Source: WHSW01 sp035296705 (GTDB lineage Bacteria > Actinomycetota > Thermoleophilia > Solirubrobacterales > 70-9). Taken from it: a stretch of DNA of 64,000 bases. The stretch is from positions 1-64,000 of the forward strand of contig DATHAL010000009.1 in NCBI GenBank assembly GCA_035296705.1, read 5' to 3'. Below are positions 18,403-27,846 of the stretch, one piece after another. The notes under the pieces are model-generated. The model was not told where the DNA came from, ran no database searches, and saw only the letters and a list, made by a program, of their open reading frames with translations. The translations under genes and the position numbers were made by a program. Position 1 is the first letter of the stretch; every line of letters starts with the position of its first letter.

Positions 18403-18530
18403 CGCCCTCTCCTTCTCTAAATCCGAATGAACCTGTTCTTCTCGCGGCTATCGCGCCGCCCAGCGCTATTCCCCCCGAAGGGGGAGGAGAAGGAGAAGCG
18501 CCAGGGTGTCTAGCCGGAGGCCCATTCGGC
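18403..18530 (-). promoter_or_regulatory. leuA leader: leucine-responsive attenuation region
   Basis: The transcript probably begins near 18530 (TAGGCT box at 18542-18537). It holds a leader peptide (18525-18466), a UCCCCC-UUCG-GGGGGA hairpin at 18485-18470 with a cUUCGg tetraloop, a GCGGC/GCCGC hairpin downstream and the leuA Shine-Dalgarno. Four consecutive Leu codons (CTTCTCCTTCTC, 18498-18487) pair with the Shine-Dalgarno segment GAGAAGGAGAGG (18417-18406): 12 bp including one G-U. There is no U-tract, so the control is more likely translational than by termination. Inferred: a ribosome stalled on Leu codons frees the leuA site. Confidence 0.75.
18466..18525 (-). CDS. leuA leader peptide (19 residues, nine Leu)
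   Basis: Reads MGLRLDTLALLLLLPLRGE followed by TAG. Nine of 19 residues are Leu, including five in a row (residues 10-14). It lies 63 nt upstream of leuA on the same strand and is the classic composition of a leucine attenuation leader. No Shine-Dalgarno is evident; a TAGGCT box 11 nt upstream would give a 5' leader of only a few nt. Leu codons 10-13 double as an anti-Shine-Dalgarno for leuA. The peptide itself probably has no function beyond being translated. Confidence 0.85.
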   Translation of the reverse strand: MGLRLDTLALLLLLPLRGE

Positions 18531-18580
18531 CGGCGCAGCCTACCAATCCTCGGCAGGGACCCGGGTGCTTGGTGCGAAAG

Positions 18581-19720
18581 ATGTGCGCGAGGTATCGCGT
18601 GGAGGCCTCCCGGATCCAAGCGCGGGCCGTGATCAAGGTCATGGCGATCGTCGTTCTCGCGATCGGCGTCGCCGTGCTCCTCAACCACGTGATCGTCGAC
18701 ATCAAGACGACGATCCGCTGGGTGTTCGCGGCGATCTTCGTCGCGCTCGCGCTCAGTCCGCTCGTCGACCTGATCCAGCGCACGCGGGTGCGCGGCCGGA
18801 ACCTGCCGCGCTGGCTCGCGATCCTCGTCGCCTACGTCCTCTTCTTGGCCGGCTTCACGTTCCTGGTCCTCAGCGTGATCCCGCCGATCGTGCGCGAGGT
18901 CGAGCAGCTCGGCTCGCAGTTGCCGACCTACGTCAAGGACTTCGAGAACTGGGCCAGCTCGAACGACCAGTTCCGCGAGATCAACGACAAGTACCACATA
19001 ACGAGCCTGCTCAGCCAGGAGGCTTCGCAGCTTCCGGCGAAGCTCGGCGATGCCGCGGGCGCCGCGAAGGAGATCACGGTTGGCATCCTCAACAACGTCG
19101 TCGAGGCGGTCGTCGTCCTCACGCTCGCATTCTTCCTGCTGCTCGACGGCGCGGCGCAGTTCCGTACGCTCACCGCCCGCGTCGCGGACCCGCACCGCGA
19201 GCGCGTCCGGCGAGTCGGCGTGCGGATCGCGCGGATCGTTCGCTCCTACGTCTCCGTGAACCTCTTGCTCGCCGTGCTGGCCGGTGTCTTTACCTGGCTC
19301 TCGCTCGAGCTCCTCGGGGTCGACCTCGCGGTCCCGCTCGCCGTCCTGGTCGCGTTCTTCGACCTCGTGCCGCTGATCGGCTTCACGGTCGGCGGCCTGA
19401 TGGTGGCGATCGTCGCGGCGCTCCACGATTTCCCAGGGGCCCTGCTGATCTGGGTGGCGCTGTTCCTCGTCTACCAGCAGGTCCAGGACCGCGTGATCCA
19501 GCCGATCTTCTACAAGCACGCCGTCCAGATCCACCCCGCCGTCGCGATCGTCGCGGTGCTCGCCGGGGCCCAGCTCGCGGGCATCCTCGGCGCCCTGCTG
19601 GCGATCCCGGTCGCCGCCTCGCTCGGCGTGATCTACGACGAGCTCTGGCCCGCGCCGGGCGCCGCGGCGGAGGGCGAGGCGCCAGCCGGTGGTGCCGCCG
19701 CCGAGGGCTCCCCGCCGTAG
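18581..19720 (+). CDS. AI-2E family transporter (UPF0118 membrane protein)
   Basis: Polytopic membrane protein of the AI-2 exporter/TqsA-like family; 379 residues from the ATG at 18581. Membrane segments start at VMAIVVLAIGVAVLL and WVFAAIFVALALSPLVDLI, with the family core LVAFFDLVPLIGFTVGGL and VYQQVQDRVIQPIFYKHAVQIHP. The start is uncertain: the frame opens at 18506, within the leuA leader, and a GTG at 18629 is also possible. Transported substrate unknown; many relatives are Na+/H+ or unknown-cargo transporters rather than AI-2 exporters. The 3' end overlaps the convergent next gene by 88 nt. Confidence 0.85.
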   Translation: MCARYRVEASRIQARAVIKVMAIVVLAIGVAVLLNHVIVDIKTTIRWVFAAIFVALALSPLVDLIQRTRVRGRNLPRWLAILVAYVLFLAGFTFLVLSVIPPIVREVEQLGSQLPTYVKDFENWASSNDQFREINDKYHITSLLSQEASQLPAKLGDAAGAAKEITVGILNNVVEAVVVLTLAFFLLLDGAAQFRTLTARVADPHRERVRRVGVRIARIVRSYVSVNLLLAVLAGVFTWLSLELLGVDLAVPLAVLVAFFDLVPLIGFTVGGLMVAIVAALHDFPGALLIWVALFLVYQQVQDRVIQPIFYKHAVQIHPAVAIVAVLAGAQLAGILGALLAIPVAASLGVIYDELWPAPGAAAEGEAPAGGAAAEGSPP

Positions 19721-20403
19721 CGCTCACGCGCGCGGGCCAGCTTCCCCTCGCGATAAAAGAGTCGCGCCCACAGCGAGTGCGGCTTCGCCAGCCGCAGCGC
19801 CGGCGGGATGCCGACCACTGGAATCACGATCGTCGCGAGCGCCCACCAGAGCTTGGCCTTCGCCGCGTTGACAAACGCGAGCACGACCCCAAGCAAGCCA
19901 ACCCCCCCGACGAAGGCCCGCAGCCCCTGCGCGACGTCGTCGCCCAATTTGAGCCAGGCGCTGAACCCGACGGTCAGCACGCCCGCCACGGAGCCCGCGA
20001 TGATCATCGCGTCGACCGACTTGCGCCCGTCCTTCTCCCAGTAGACGTCCTTGAGCTCGAGCCAGAGCGCGAACTCGTCGAGCGTCAGGCCCATGCCGAT
20101 CGCGAAGAAGACCGAGACGATCTCCCGCCACGGCGAGTCCGGCTCGTGGACGACGCCGATGTAGCCGAAGATCATCATCGCGAAGATCCCCCAGACCAGG
20201 TGGTGGACGTGCGTCCCGCCCACCTGGACGTTCCCCGGCCACCAGCTGACCTGGTTCTTGATCATCCACGTGCTTGTGCGGATGAACCCGAAGGTGCCCA
20301 GCAGGGCGACGAAGAAGAGAAATGACGCGAGCCGGCCCGTGTCGACGATCTCGCGCTGGAACTCGCTCCCCACGGTGGCGATGAGCGGCGTCATCGCGCG
20401 CAA
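19633..20403 (-). CDS. Integral membrane protein, conserved in Actinobacteria, unknown function
   Basis: 256 residues with about six hydrophobic segments, for example LASFLFFVALLGTFGFI, HHLVWGIFAMMIFGYIGVV and LRAFVGGVGLLGVVLAFV. Contains a short HVHH motif just before the second segment and charged TLDEFALWLELKDVYW. The last ~25 residues are an Ala/Pro/Ser tail encoded by DNA that, on the other strand, encodes the Ala/Gly tail of the AI-2E protein. A start at 20394 is equally plausible. I do not recognise a function. Confidence 0.75.
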   Translation of the reverse strand: MRAMTPLIATVGSEFQREIVDTGRLASFLFFVALLGTFGFIRTSTWMIKNQVSWWPGNVQVGGTHVHHLVWGIFAMMIFGYIGVVHEPDSPWREIVSVFFAIGMGLTLDEFALWLELKDVYWEKDGRKSVDAMIIAGSVAGVLTVGFSAWLKLGDDVAQGLRAFVGGVGLLGVVLAFVNAAKAKLWWALATIVIPVVGIPPALRLAKPHSLWARLFYREGKLARARERYGGEPSAAAPPAGASPSAAAPGAGQSSS

Positions 20404-20439
20404 GGTAGCGGGAGTCTAGGTCGGACGGCTGCGATCGAA

Positions 20440-22004
<1,565 letters not shown>

Positions 22005-22008
<4 letters not shown>

Positions 22009-23144
22009 GGGCGCACCTCGGGCACGTTCTCCACCACCCAGTCGATGCAGGCCGTGAGCGCTTCGACCTCGGACGGCGCGGTCGCCGGGAACATCCCGAT
22101 GCGGAGCTGGTTGCGGCCGAGCTTGCGGTACGGCTCCACGTCGACGATCCCATTCGCGCGCAGCGTCGCGGCGACCTGCGCGGCGTCGACCGACTTGTCG
22201 AAGTCGATCGTGCCGACGACCGGCGAGCGCTTCGCGGGATCGGCGACGAACGGCGTGGCGAAGTCGCGCGCCTCGGCCCAGCCGTACAGATGGCCCGACG
22301 ACGCACGGCAACGCTCGACGCACCAGTCGAGGCCACCCGAGTCGAGCATCCACTCGATCTGGTCCACGAGCAGCAGCAGGGTCGCGACGGCGGGCGTGTT
22401 GTAGGTCTGGTCCTTGCGCGAGTTCTCGAGCGCGGTGGCGAGCGAGATCGATGCGGGCTGCCAGCGGCCCGGTGCCCCGTCGAGCCTCTCGATCCGCGCG
22501 ATCGCCGCCGGGCTGAGAAGCGCGAGCCAGAGCCCGCCGTCGGAGCCGAGGCCCTTCTGCGGGGCGAGGTAGTAGGCATCCGCCTGGGCAGCGTCGAGCG
22601 GCAGCCCGCCGGCCCCGGAGGTGGCGTCGATGAGAACGAGCGCGTCGCCCGCGCCCTCCGGTCGCACCACGTCGACCATGACGCCGGTCGACGTCTCGTT
22701 GTGGGCCCAGGCCAGCGCGTCGGCGCTCGGATCGGCCGTCGGCTCGGGCGCATCCCCGGGCTCGGCTTCGATGACGATCGGGTCGGCGAGGAACGGCGCC
22801 GTCGTGGTGACCTTCGCGAACTTGCTTGAGAACTCGCCATAGCTCAGGTGGAGGACGCGGTCGCGGACCAGTCCTGCGGCGGCGGCGTCCCAGAAGCTCG
22901 TCGTGCCGCCGTTGCCAAGGACGACCTCGTATCCGTCCGGCGCCCCGAACAGCTCGAGCAGCCCGCTCCGCGTCCGTCCCACCAGGTCCCTGACCGGCTT
23001 CTGACGGTGTGAGGTCCCCATCACGTCCGCGCGCTCCGCGAGGCGCGCGAGCGCCTCCGGGCGCACGCGCGAGGGGCCGCATCCGAACCGGCCATCGACC
23101 GGCTTGAGGTCCTCGGGAATGCGTGTGGCGGTTGCGTTCGTCAT
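22005..23144 (-). CDS. serC: Phosphoserine aminotransferase
   Basis: Second step of serine synthesis, 3-phosphohydroxypyruvate to phosphoserine; 379 residues. Matches the actinobacterial SerC type (FGCGPSRVRPEALARLAE, MGTSHRQKPVRDLVG, NGGTTSFWDAAAAGL, and the PLP-Lys region YYLAPQKGLGSDGGLW). Directly coupled to serA by a 4-nt overlap. Divergent from the cupin gene; the 32-nt gap contains TATAGG/CCTATA sequence usable by both directions. Phosphoserine phosphatase (serB) is not in this window. Confidence 0.95.
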
Positions 23145-23176
23145 GCGTCGGCGGGGCAGCGTATAGGGTGCTCGCG

Positions 23177-23599
23177 ATGAGCTCGAGAGCGGTGAGGGAG
23201 CCGATCGAGGGCGATGGCTACGCGGTCGCGAACCTCGACGGGCTCGGCGAAGGTTACGGCTTCCGCAAGATCCGCCGGGAGCTCGGCGTGAGCGAGTTCG
23301 GCATCAACGCGATCGTCCTTCCGGAGGGCTGGGAGACCGGCCTCCACTACCACGAGCGCCAGCAGGAGCTCTACTTCGTCCACGCCGGCGAGATCGAGAT
23401 CGAGTTCGGCGACGGGGGCGTTCATCGGCTCGGTCCTGGCGGTGTCGCGCGAGTCGACGCGGAGACCGTCCGCAAGATCCGCAACCGTGGCCCGGGCGAC
23501 GCGACCTATGTGATCGTCGGCGCCGAGGGCGGCTACGTCGGCCGCGACGGCAGGCTGCCCGAGGGCGAGGAGGACCAGCGGGCGCGCCCGATCGCCTGA
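23177..23599 (+). CDS. Cupin-domain protein
   Basis: 140 residues from the ATG at 23177, which has TAGGGT exactly 7 nt upstream (leaderless). A single small beta-barrel cupin with metal-site pattern GLHYHERQQELYFVHAGEIEIEFGDG (quoted in part) and a second motif around GPGGVARVD. Such proteins may be isomerases, dioxygenases or sensors; nothing here points to one. Its stop overlaps the start of the YjbQ gene (TGATG), so they form a two-gene operon. Confidence 0.82.
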   Translation: MSSRAVREPIEGDGYAVANLDGLGEGYGFRKIRRELGVSEFGINAIVLPEGWETGLHYHERQQELYFVHAGEIEIEFGDGGVHRLGPGGVARVDAETVRKIRNRGPGDATYVIVGAEGGYVGRDGRLPEGEEDQRARPIA

Positions 23600-24060
23600 T
23601 GAGCGCGCACACCGCCTACCTCACGTTCAACACCGACGAGCGCCGCCAGTTCGTCCGGATCACCGACGAGGTGCAAAAGGCGGTCGCCGAGTCGGGGATC
23701 GGCGAGGGCATGGTCCTCGTCTCGGCCATGCACATCACCGCCGGCGTCTGGGTGAACGACGACGAGCCCGGGATCCAGGCCGACACGCTCGAATGGCTCG
23801 ACAAGCTCGCGCCGCCGTCGTGGCGGGAGCCCGCGAACGGCGTGGCGCGCCAGCTCCTCCCGGATCCGGGCGACTACCGCCACCATCGCGGCGGCGAGGA
23901 CAACGGCGACGCCCATCTCAAGAACCTGCTCGTCCACCACCAGGTGATCGTGCCGGTGACCGAGGGCAGGCTCGACCTCGGGCCCTGGCAGGCGATCTTC
24001 TACGTCGAGTTCGACGGCCGCCGCTCGAAGCGGCTCGTGATCAAGGTGCTCGGCGAGTGA
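23599..24060 (+). CDS. YjbQ/UPF0047 family protein
   Basis: 153 residues covering the whole UPF0047 domain: VLVSAMHITAGVWVNDDEPG, then the conserved HHRGGEDNGDAHLKN and LGPWQAIFYVEFDG. E. coli YjbQ has weak thiamine-phosphate synthase activity and the family is often labelled a secondary thiamine-phosphate synthase enzyme; its physiological role is unsettled. Overlaps the cupin gene by TGATG. Confidence 0.9.
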   Translation: MSAHTAYLTFNTDERRQFVRITDEVQKAVAESGIGEGMVLVSAMHITAGVWVNDDEPGIQADTLEWLDKLAPPSWREPANGVARQLLPDPGDYRHHRGGEDNGDAHLKNLLVHHQVIVPVTEGRLDLGPWQAIFYVEFDGRRSKRLVIKVLGE

Positions 24061-24063
24061 CGC

Positions 24064-24756
24064 TCAGGGCCGCAGCTGAAACGGCGGGTACCGGTCGGTC
24101 ACGAGGACGAACGCGTATCCGTATACGCGGTTGTGCCAGCGGATCACGCCCTCGACGTAGTCGAACAGCCCGCGCGGATAGCGCCCCGTGAACAGGATCG
24201 CGAACCAGGCGATGATCACCACGATCACGGCACCGATCCAAAGGAAGAAGAGCACGATGTAGTGCGGAATTGCGAGCAACCACTTCACCAGTGGCATGCC
24301 ACGGCCAAGCTCGCGGGGCACGTCGGGGTAAGGAAAGTCGAGCTGCACGGACTGCTGCTCGTCGGTCGACGGGTAGCGGTCGTTCATGAGCGCGAGGTAG
24401 ACCCCGATCCGGTTCGTGAACCGCATCAGGTTGAGGTTCCAGTCGAACCACCAGCGCGGGTACTTCTGCCGGAAGAGGATCAGCAGCAGAGTCGGGATGA
24501 AGAGGATCCCGACCCCACCGACGAAGACGGTGGTCGTCGTGTCGGCCACGCCCGAGTAGTCGTACGAGTAGCCGGTAATCGTCGCCGCGACGATCGCGAT
24601 CGGGATCACCGTGAAGATCCGGAAGAAGGTCGACAGCCGGTCGAGCTCCCGGTCGGGGTACTCCACGGAGAAGGCGACCGGATATTCGGACCGGGCGCCG
24701 GCCCCGCTCGGTGGCGGAGGCGGCGGCTCGGGCGGAGTTGGCGCGCTCACTCCCAT
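24064..24756 (-). CDS. DUF4389 membrane protein, second of a tandem pair
   Basis: 230 residues. Pro-rich cytoplasmic N-terminus, then two DUF4389-like halves; the second (PLVKWLLAIPHYIVLFFLWIGA ... FTGRYPRGLFDYVEGVIRWHNRVYGYAFVLVTDRYPPF, quoted in pieces) closely resembles the start of the neighbouring protein. The start is at ATG 24756 or the in-frame GTG 24750 that overlaps the stop of the upstream gene (GTGA). Function unknown; likely a membrane-embedded pair acting together. Confidence 0.85.
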   Translation of the reverse strand: MGVSAPTPPEPPPPPPSGAGARSEYPVAFSVEYPDRELDRLSTFFRIFTVIPIAIVAATITGYSYDYSGVADTTTTVFVGGVGILFIPTLLLILFRQKYPRWWFDWNLNLMRFTNRIGVYLALMNDRYPSTDEQQSVQLDFPYPDVPRELGRGMPLVKWLLAIPHYIVLFFLWIGAVIVVIIAWFAILFTGRYPRGLFDYVEGVIRWHNRVYGYAFVLVTDRYPPFQLRP

Positions 24757-25394
24757 TCGAACGGCGGGTACTTTGTCACAAGCCAGCCACCGTAGGCGTT
24801 CGCCCGCGCCTGCCAGCGCATCGGGTTGAGGATCAGCGTGAACATCCCCTCGGGCAGGTCCTTCGTGAACAGGATCACGAACACGCCGATGAACGCCACG
24901 ATCTGCGCGAGGGACATGAGGACTCCGGCGACGAACGCGTACGGAATGATCAGCAGCCAGTGGACGAGCGGCCGCCAGCGGTCGACGTAGTCGGGGTAGT
25001 CGTACTCGAGGCGCACTGGGTACGCGGGGTCGACTTCCAGCGAGAACGGCGGGTACTCGTCCGTGAGCAGGAGGACGTAGCCGGTGACTCGCATCGCCCA
25101 CCGGTGCACCCCGGTGATGTAGGTCCACAGGCCGTCTGGGTAACGGGCGGTGACCAGCACGGCGAAGAAGCCGATGATGATCGCGAAGAAGGCGCCGATC
25201 CCCAGGACGAGAAGGACGAGGTAGTGCGGGATTGCGAGCAGCCACTTGACCAGCGGGAGCCAGCGGTTGTACTCGGACTGGCGCTCGGCGCTCATCCTGA
25301 CCGGATAGAGCTCGGCCGGCGGCGGCGCGCCTGCGGGCTCTCCGGTTGGCGGGGGCGGCGGGGGCGGGGGTTCCGGCGGAGTCGTGGCTTCCAT
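24747..25394 (-). CDS. DUF4389 membrane protein, first of a tandem pair
   Basis: 215 residues with two DUF4389 repeats. The first has PLVKWLLAIPHYLVLLVLGIG then RYPDGLWTYITGVHRW and LLTDEYPPF; the second has PLVHWLLIIPYAFVAGVL then LPEGMFTLILNPMRW and LVTKYPPF. N-terminus Pro/Gly rich. Leaderless layout: TAGGGT lies 6 nt before the ATG at 25394. The four repeats in these two genes indicate successive duplications. Cellular role unknown. Confidence 0.87.
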   Translation of the reverse strand: MEATTPPEPPPPPPPPTGEPAGAPPPAELYPVRMSAERQSEYNRWLPLVKWLLAIPHYLVLLVLGIGAFFAIIIGFFAVLVTARYPDGLWTYITGVHRWAMRVTGYVLLLTDEYPPFSLEVDPAYPVRLEYDYPDYVDRWRPLVHWLLIIPYAFVAGVLMSLAQIVAFIGVFVILFTKDLPEGMFTLILNPMRWQARANAYGGWLVTKYPPFEWE

Positions 25395-25433
25395 GCGGCG
25401 ACCCTAACCGCTGCGCCGGTCGCTATGTGAACG

Positions 25434-26438
25434 TCAGAACTCCTGATCGATCCAGGGCATCATCGAGCGCAGGTCCTTGCCCACGGCCTCGATCTCGTGG
25501 CCGGCGGCCTCCTCGCGCATGCGGTGGAAGCTCTCGGCCCCGGCGCGGTTCTCGGCGATCCACTCGCGCGCGAAGTCGCCCGACTGGATGTCGGCGAGCA
25601 CCTGCTGCATCGCCACCCGCACCTCCGGGCCGATCACCTTCGGCCCGCGGGTCATATCCCCGTACTCCGCGGTGTTGGAGATCGAGTAGCGCATGCCCTG
25701 GATGCCCTTCTCGTACATGAGATCGACGATCAGCTTCAGCTCGTGGAGGGTCTCGAAGTAGGCGAGCCGCGGGTCATAACCGGCCTCGACCAGCGTCTCG
25801 AACCCGGCACGGACGAGCTCCGTCGCGCCGCCGCAGAGCACCGTCTGCTCGCCGAACAGGTCGGTCTCACACTCATCCTTGAAGGTCGTCTCGATGACTC
25901 CGGCGCGCGCGCCACCGATCCCGCTCGAATACGCGAGCACCTGCTCGCGCGCCGTCCCCGTCGAGTCCTGGTGAACGGCCATGAGGCAAGGCACGCCCTT
26001 GCCCTCCTCGTACTGGCGGCGGACGAGATGCCCAGGTCCCTTCGGCGCCACCATCCCGACGTCGACGCCGGGTGGCGGCTCGATCTCGCCGAAGTGGATC
26101 GAGAAGCCGTGCCCGAACATGAGCAGATTCCCCTCGGCGACCCCGTCCCGGATCTCCGACTCCCAGATCTCTCCCTGCTTCTCGTCCGGGAGCAGGACCA
26201 TGACGATGTCGCCGCCGCTGGCCGCATCGGCCGTGTCGAGCACCTCGAGCCCGTCGGCCTCGGCCTTCGCGCGGCTCGCGGAATCCGATCGCAGCCCGAC
26301 GACGACGTCGTAGCCGGAGTCCCTCAGGTTGAGCGCATGGGCGTGGCCCTGCGACCCGTAGCCGAGGATCGCGATCTTCTTGCCCTCGAGGGCTTCCGGG
26401 CTCGCGTCGGCGTCGTAGTACGTCTTGTCGTCAGACAT
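25434..26438 (-). CDS. ilvC: Ketol-acid reductoisomerase (NADP-type class I)
   Basis: Second common step of Val/Ile synthesis: isomerisation and NADPH reduction of acetolactate or acetohydroxybutyrate. 334 residues, the short class I form. Seen: KIAILGYGSQGHAHALNLRDSG, the conserved APKGPGHLVRRQYEEGKGVPCL, metal ligands in TFKDECETDLFGEQ and YSISNTAEYGDMTRG. TAGGAT at 26452-26447, 8 nt before the ATG, suggests its own leaderless promoter, independent of ilvBN 9 kb away. Confidence 0.97.
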   Translation of the reverse strand: MSDDKTYYDADASPEALEGKKIAILGYGSQGHAHALNLRDSGYDVVVGLRSDSASRAKAEADGLEVLDTADAASGGDIVMVLLPDEKQGEIWESEIRDGVAEGNLLMFGHGFSIHFGEIEPPPGVDVGMVAPKGPGHLVRRQYEEGKGVPCLMAVHQDSTGTAREQVLAYSSGIGGARAGVIETTFKDECETDLFGEQTVLCGGATELVRAGFETLVEAGYDPRLAYFETLHELKLIVDLMYEKGIQGMRYSISNTAEYGDMTRGPKVIGPEVRVAMQQVLADIQSGDFAREWIAENRAGAESFHRMREEAAGHEIEAVGKDLRSMMPWIDQEF

Positions 26439-27393
26439 GGCGCGGGATCCTACCCAGCAGGGCCATCAGGTCGCGCTCGAGCTGATCGGGCTCGATGCGG
26501 AGCTGCCCCCACGTCACGCGGACGACCCGCCAACCTGCGACCTGGAGCCTGCGGTCGCGCGCGCGATCGGACTCGAACGTGCGCCGGCGCTCGTGCGCCG
26601 CGCGGCCGTCGAGCTCGACGATCAGACGCCACTGTGGCCAGACGCAGTCCGGCCGGATGCTCGTCCCGCGGACGACCATCGGCACGTTCCACCGCGGCGC
26701 GGGCAGGTCGCGCTCTCCAAGGAACGCACGGAAGAGATCCTCGAGCTCGCTCTCGGTGCGGTCCTCGCCGAGCATCCCCGAGGCCAGGATCCGGCGGAGC
26801 GCGCGAATGCCGCGCCGCCCGGGATAGCGCTCGATCAGCGTCGGTAGTGAGACCACGTCGGTCAGAAGCCGGTACTCGGCCTCGTGGATCAGCTTCTCGA
26901 TCCGAAACGGCGCAAGGACGCCGGCGAGGTCGAGGAGCGTGCGTGCGACGGTTGTCGTCGCGATCCCATCGACCTCGTCGCGCTCGTCCGGCGGGAGGGC
27001 CGCGTGGTGGAAGCGGATCCCAGGACGCCGCAAGCCGGTGCGCGACACCGTGACATCGACTTCGCCGCGGACGGCAACGGGCAGGTGACGGAGCCGGGCC
27101 GCCGCGAAATGACTGGCGGCGGCGCCATCTCCACCGGCCAGCACGGCGGCCATGATGCGGCCGGCGTCGCTGAGCCGACCTGGTTGAGCGGTGTAGATCC
27201 CTCGGTGCACGACACGTAGCTAGCGACGCTCGACGCGCCGACCGATCGCGCGCCGGGAGGCTCCGCGAGCGACCAGCTGACGCAGCGTCACGACGCCGTG
27301 CTGACTCGCCGCGAGCGGCGCAATCTCGTGGTCGAGAGATCGAGAACGGAATTCGGGACGAACAGCGTCTCCGAATCCGTTCTCGATCGCCAC
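26431..27393 (-). pseudogene. AbiEi antitoxin-like / DUF559 endonuclease-like gene with an internal amber stop
   Basis: From GTG 27210 the frame gives 259 residues: middle region VHRGIYTA...ASHFAAARLRHLP, then a DUF559/Vsr-like domain (TESELEDLFRAFL, RPDCVWPQWRLIVELDGRAAHERRRTFESDRARDRRL, quoted in part). The same frame upstream, across a TAG at 27222-27220, encodes the expected winged-helix N-terminus: APLAASQHGVVTLRQLVARG and SRRAIGRRVERR. The family's conserved VHRG(I/V)Y follows directly after the stop. So one gene is split by a nonsense codon; GTG 27210 is unlikely to be a natural start. The 5' limit (GTG 27393) is tentative. Its 3' end overlaps the ilvC start by 8 nt. Confidence 0.8.
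27341..27385. repeat. 45-nt imperfect inverted repeat
   Basis: Outer arms CGAGAACGGAATTCGG and CCGAATCCGTTCTCG (one base bulged), inner stem GACG/CGTC, loop AACAG. Located 54 nt after the NTF2-like gene, at the 5' limit of the broken AbiEi/DUF559 gene. Could be a factor-independent terminator without U-tract, or a boundary repeat of the inserted or decayed gene. Confidence 0.55.
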
Positions 27394-27438
27394 CGCCCGA
27401 TCGTGGCGCTGAAGAGCGCACGTGTGGTGCGCAGGGCG

Positions 27439-27846
27439 TTACGGCTTTGGGCGCTCCATGAACCACTCGGTGAACTCGGAGCAGCGGCCGTGGGCATCGA
27501 AGCGCAGGAGGAAGCAGTTGTCGAAGACGCGGGTGACGGGGCCGTCGGGCGTCTCGCGATAGCTGCTCTGCCCCACGGCGACGGCCAGGTCGTCCTCGAC
27601 TGCGAACGCGTGGTAATGGGCATCGTAGGTCCCGGCGTCGTCGCGGCTCGAGGCTCCCTCGGGCTCGCTTTCGCCGAGCCAGGCTGCGGCGACGGCGTCC
27701 GGGCCGCGGACCGGCTCGTCCCACGGGTGGTAGCGGTACTCGACGTGGTCGCTGAAGAGGGCGGCGATCGCGTCGCGGTCGTAACTCTTCCAGGCCGCCA
27801 CGTAGTCCTCGAGCCAGCGCTCGACCTGCTCTCGGTGGATCGTCAT
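27439..27846 (-). CDS. NTF2-like (SnoaL-type) protein
   Basis: 135 residues from ATG 27846. NTF2 fold pattern: an N-terminal helix pair (VERWLEDYVAAWKSYDRDAIAALFSDHVEYRYHPW, in part) then strands ending LLRFDAHGRCSEFTEWFMERP. Such domains bind small molecules or act as isomerases/cyclases; no catalytic assignment is possible. The ATG overlaps the menE stop (ATGA), so it is co-translated with menE, although a role in menaquinone synthesis is only suggested by this. Confidence 0.8.
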   Translation of the reverse strand: MTIHREQVERWLEDYVAAWKSYDRDAIAALFSDHVEYRYHPWDEPVRGPDAVAAAWLGESEPEGASSRDDAGTYDAHYHAFAVEDDLAVAVGQSSYRETPDGPVTRVFDNCFLLRFDAHGRCSEFTEWFMERPKP

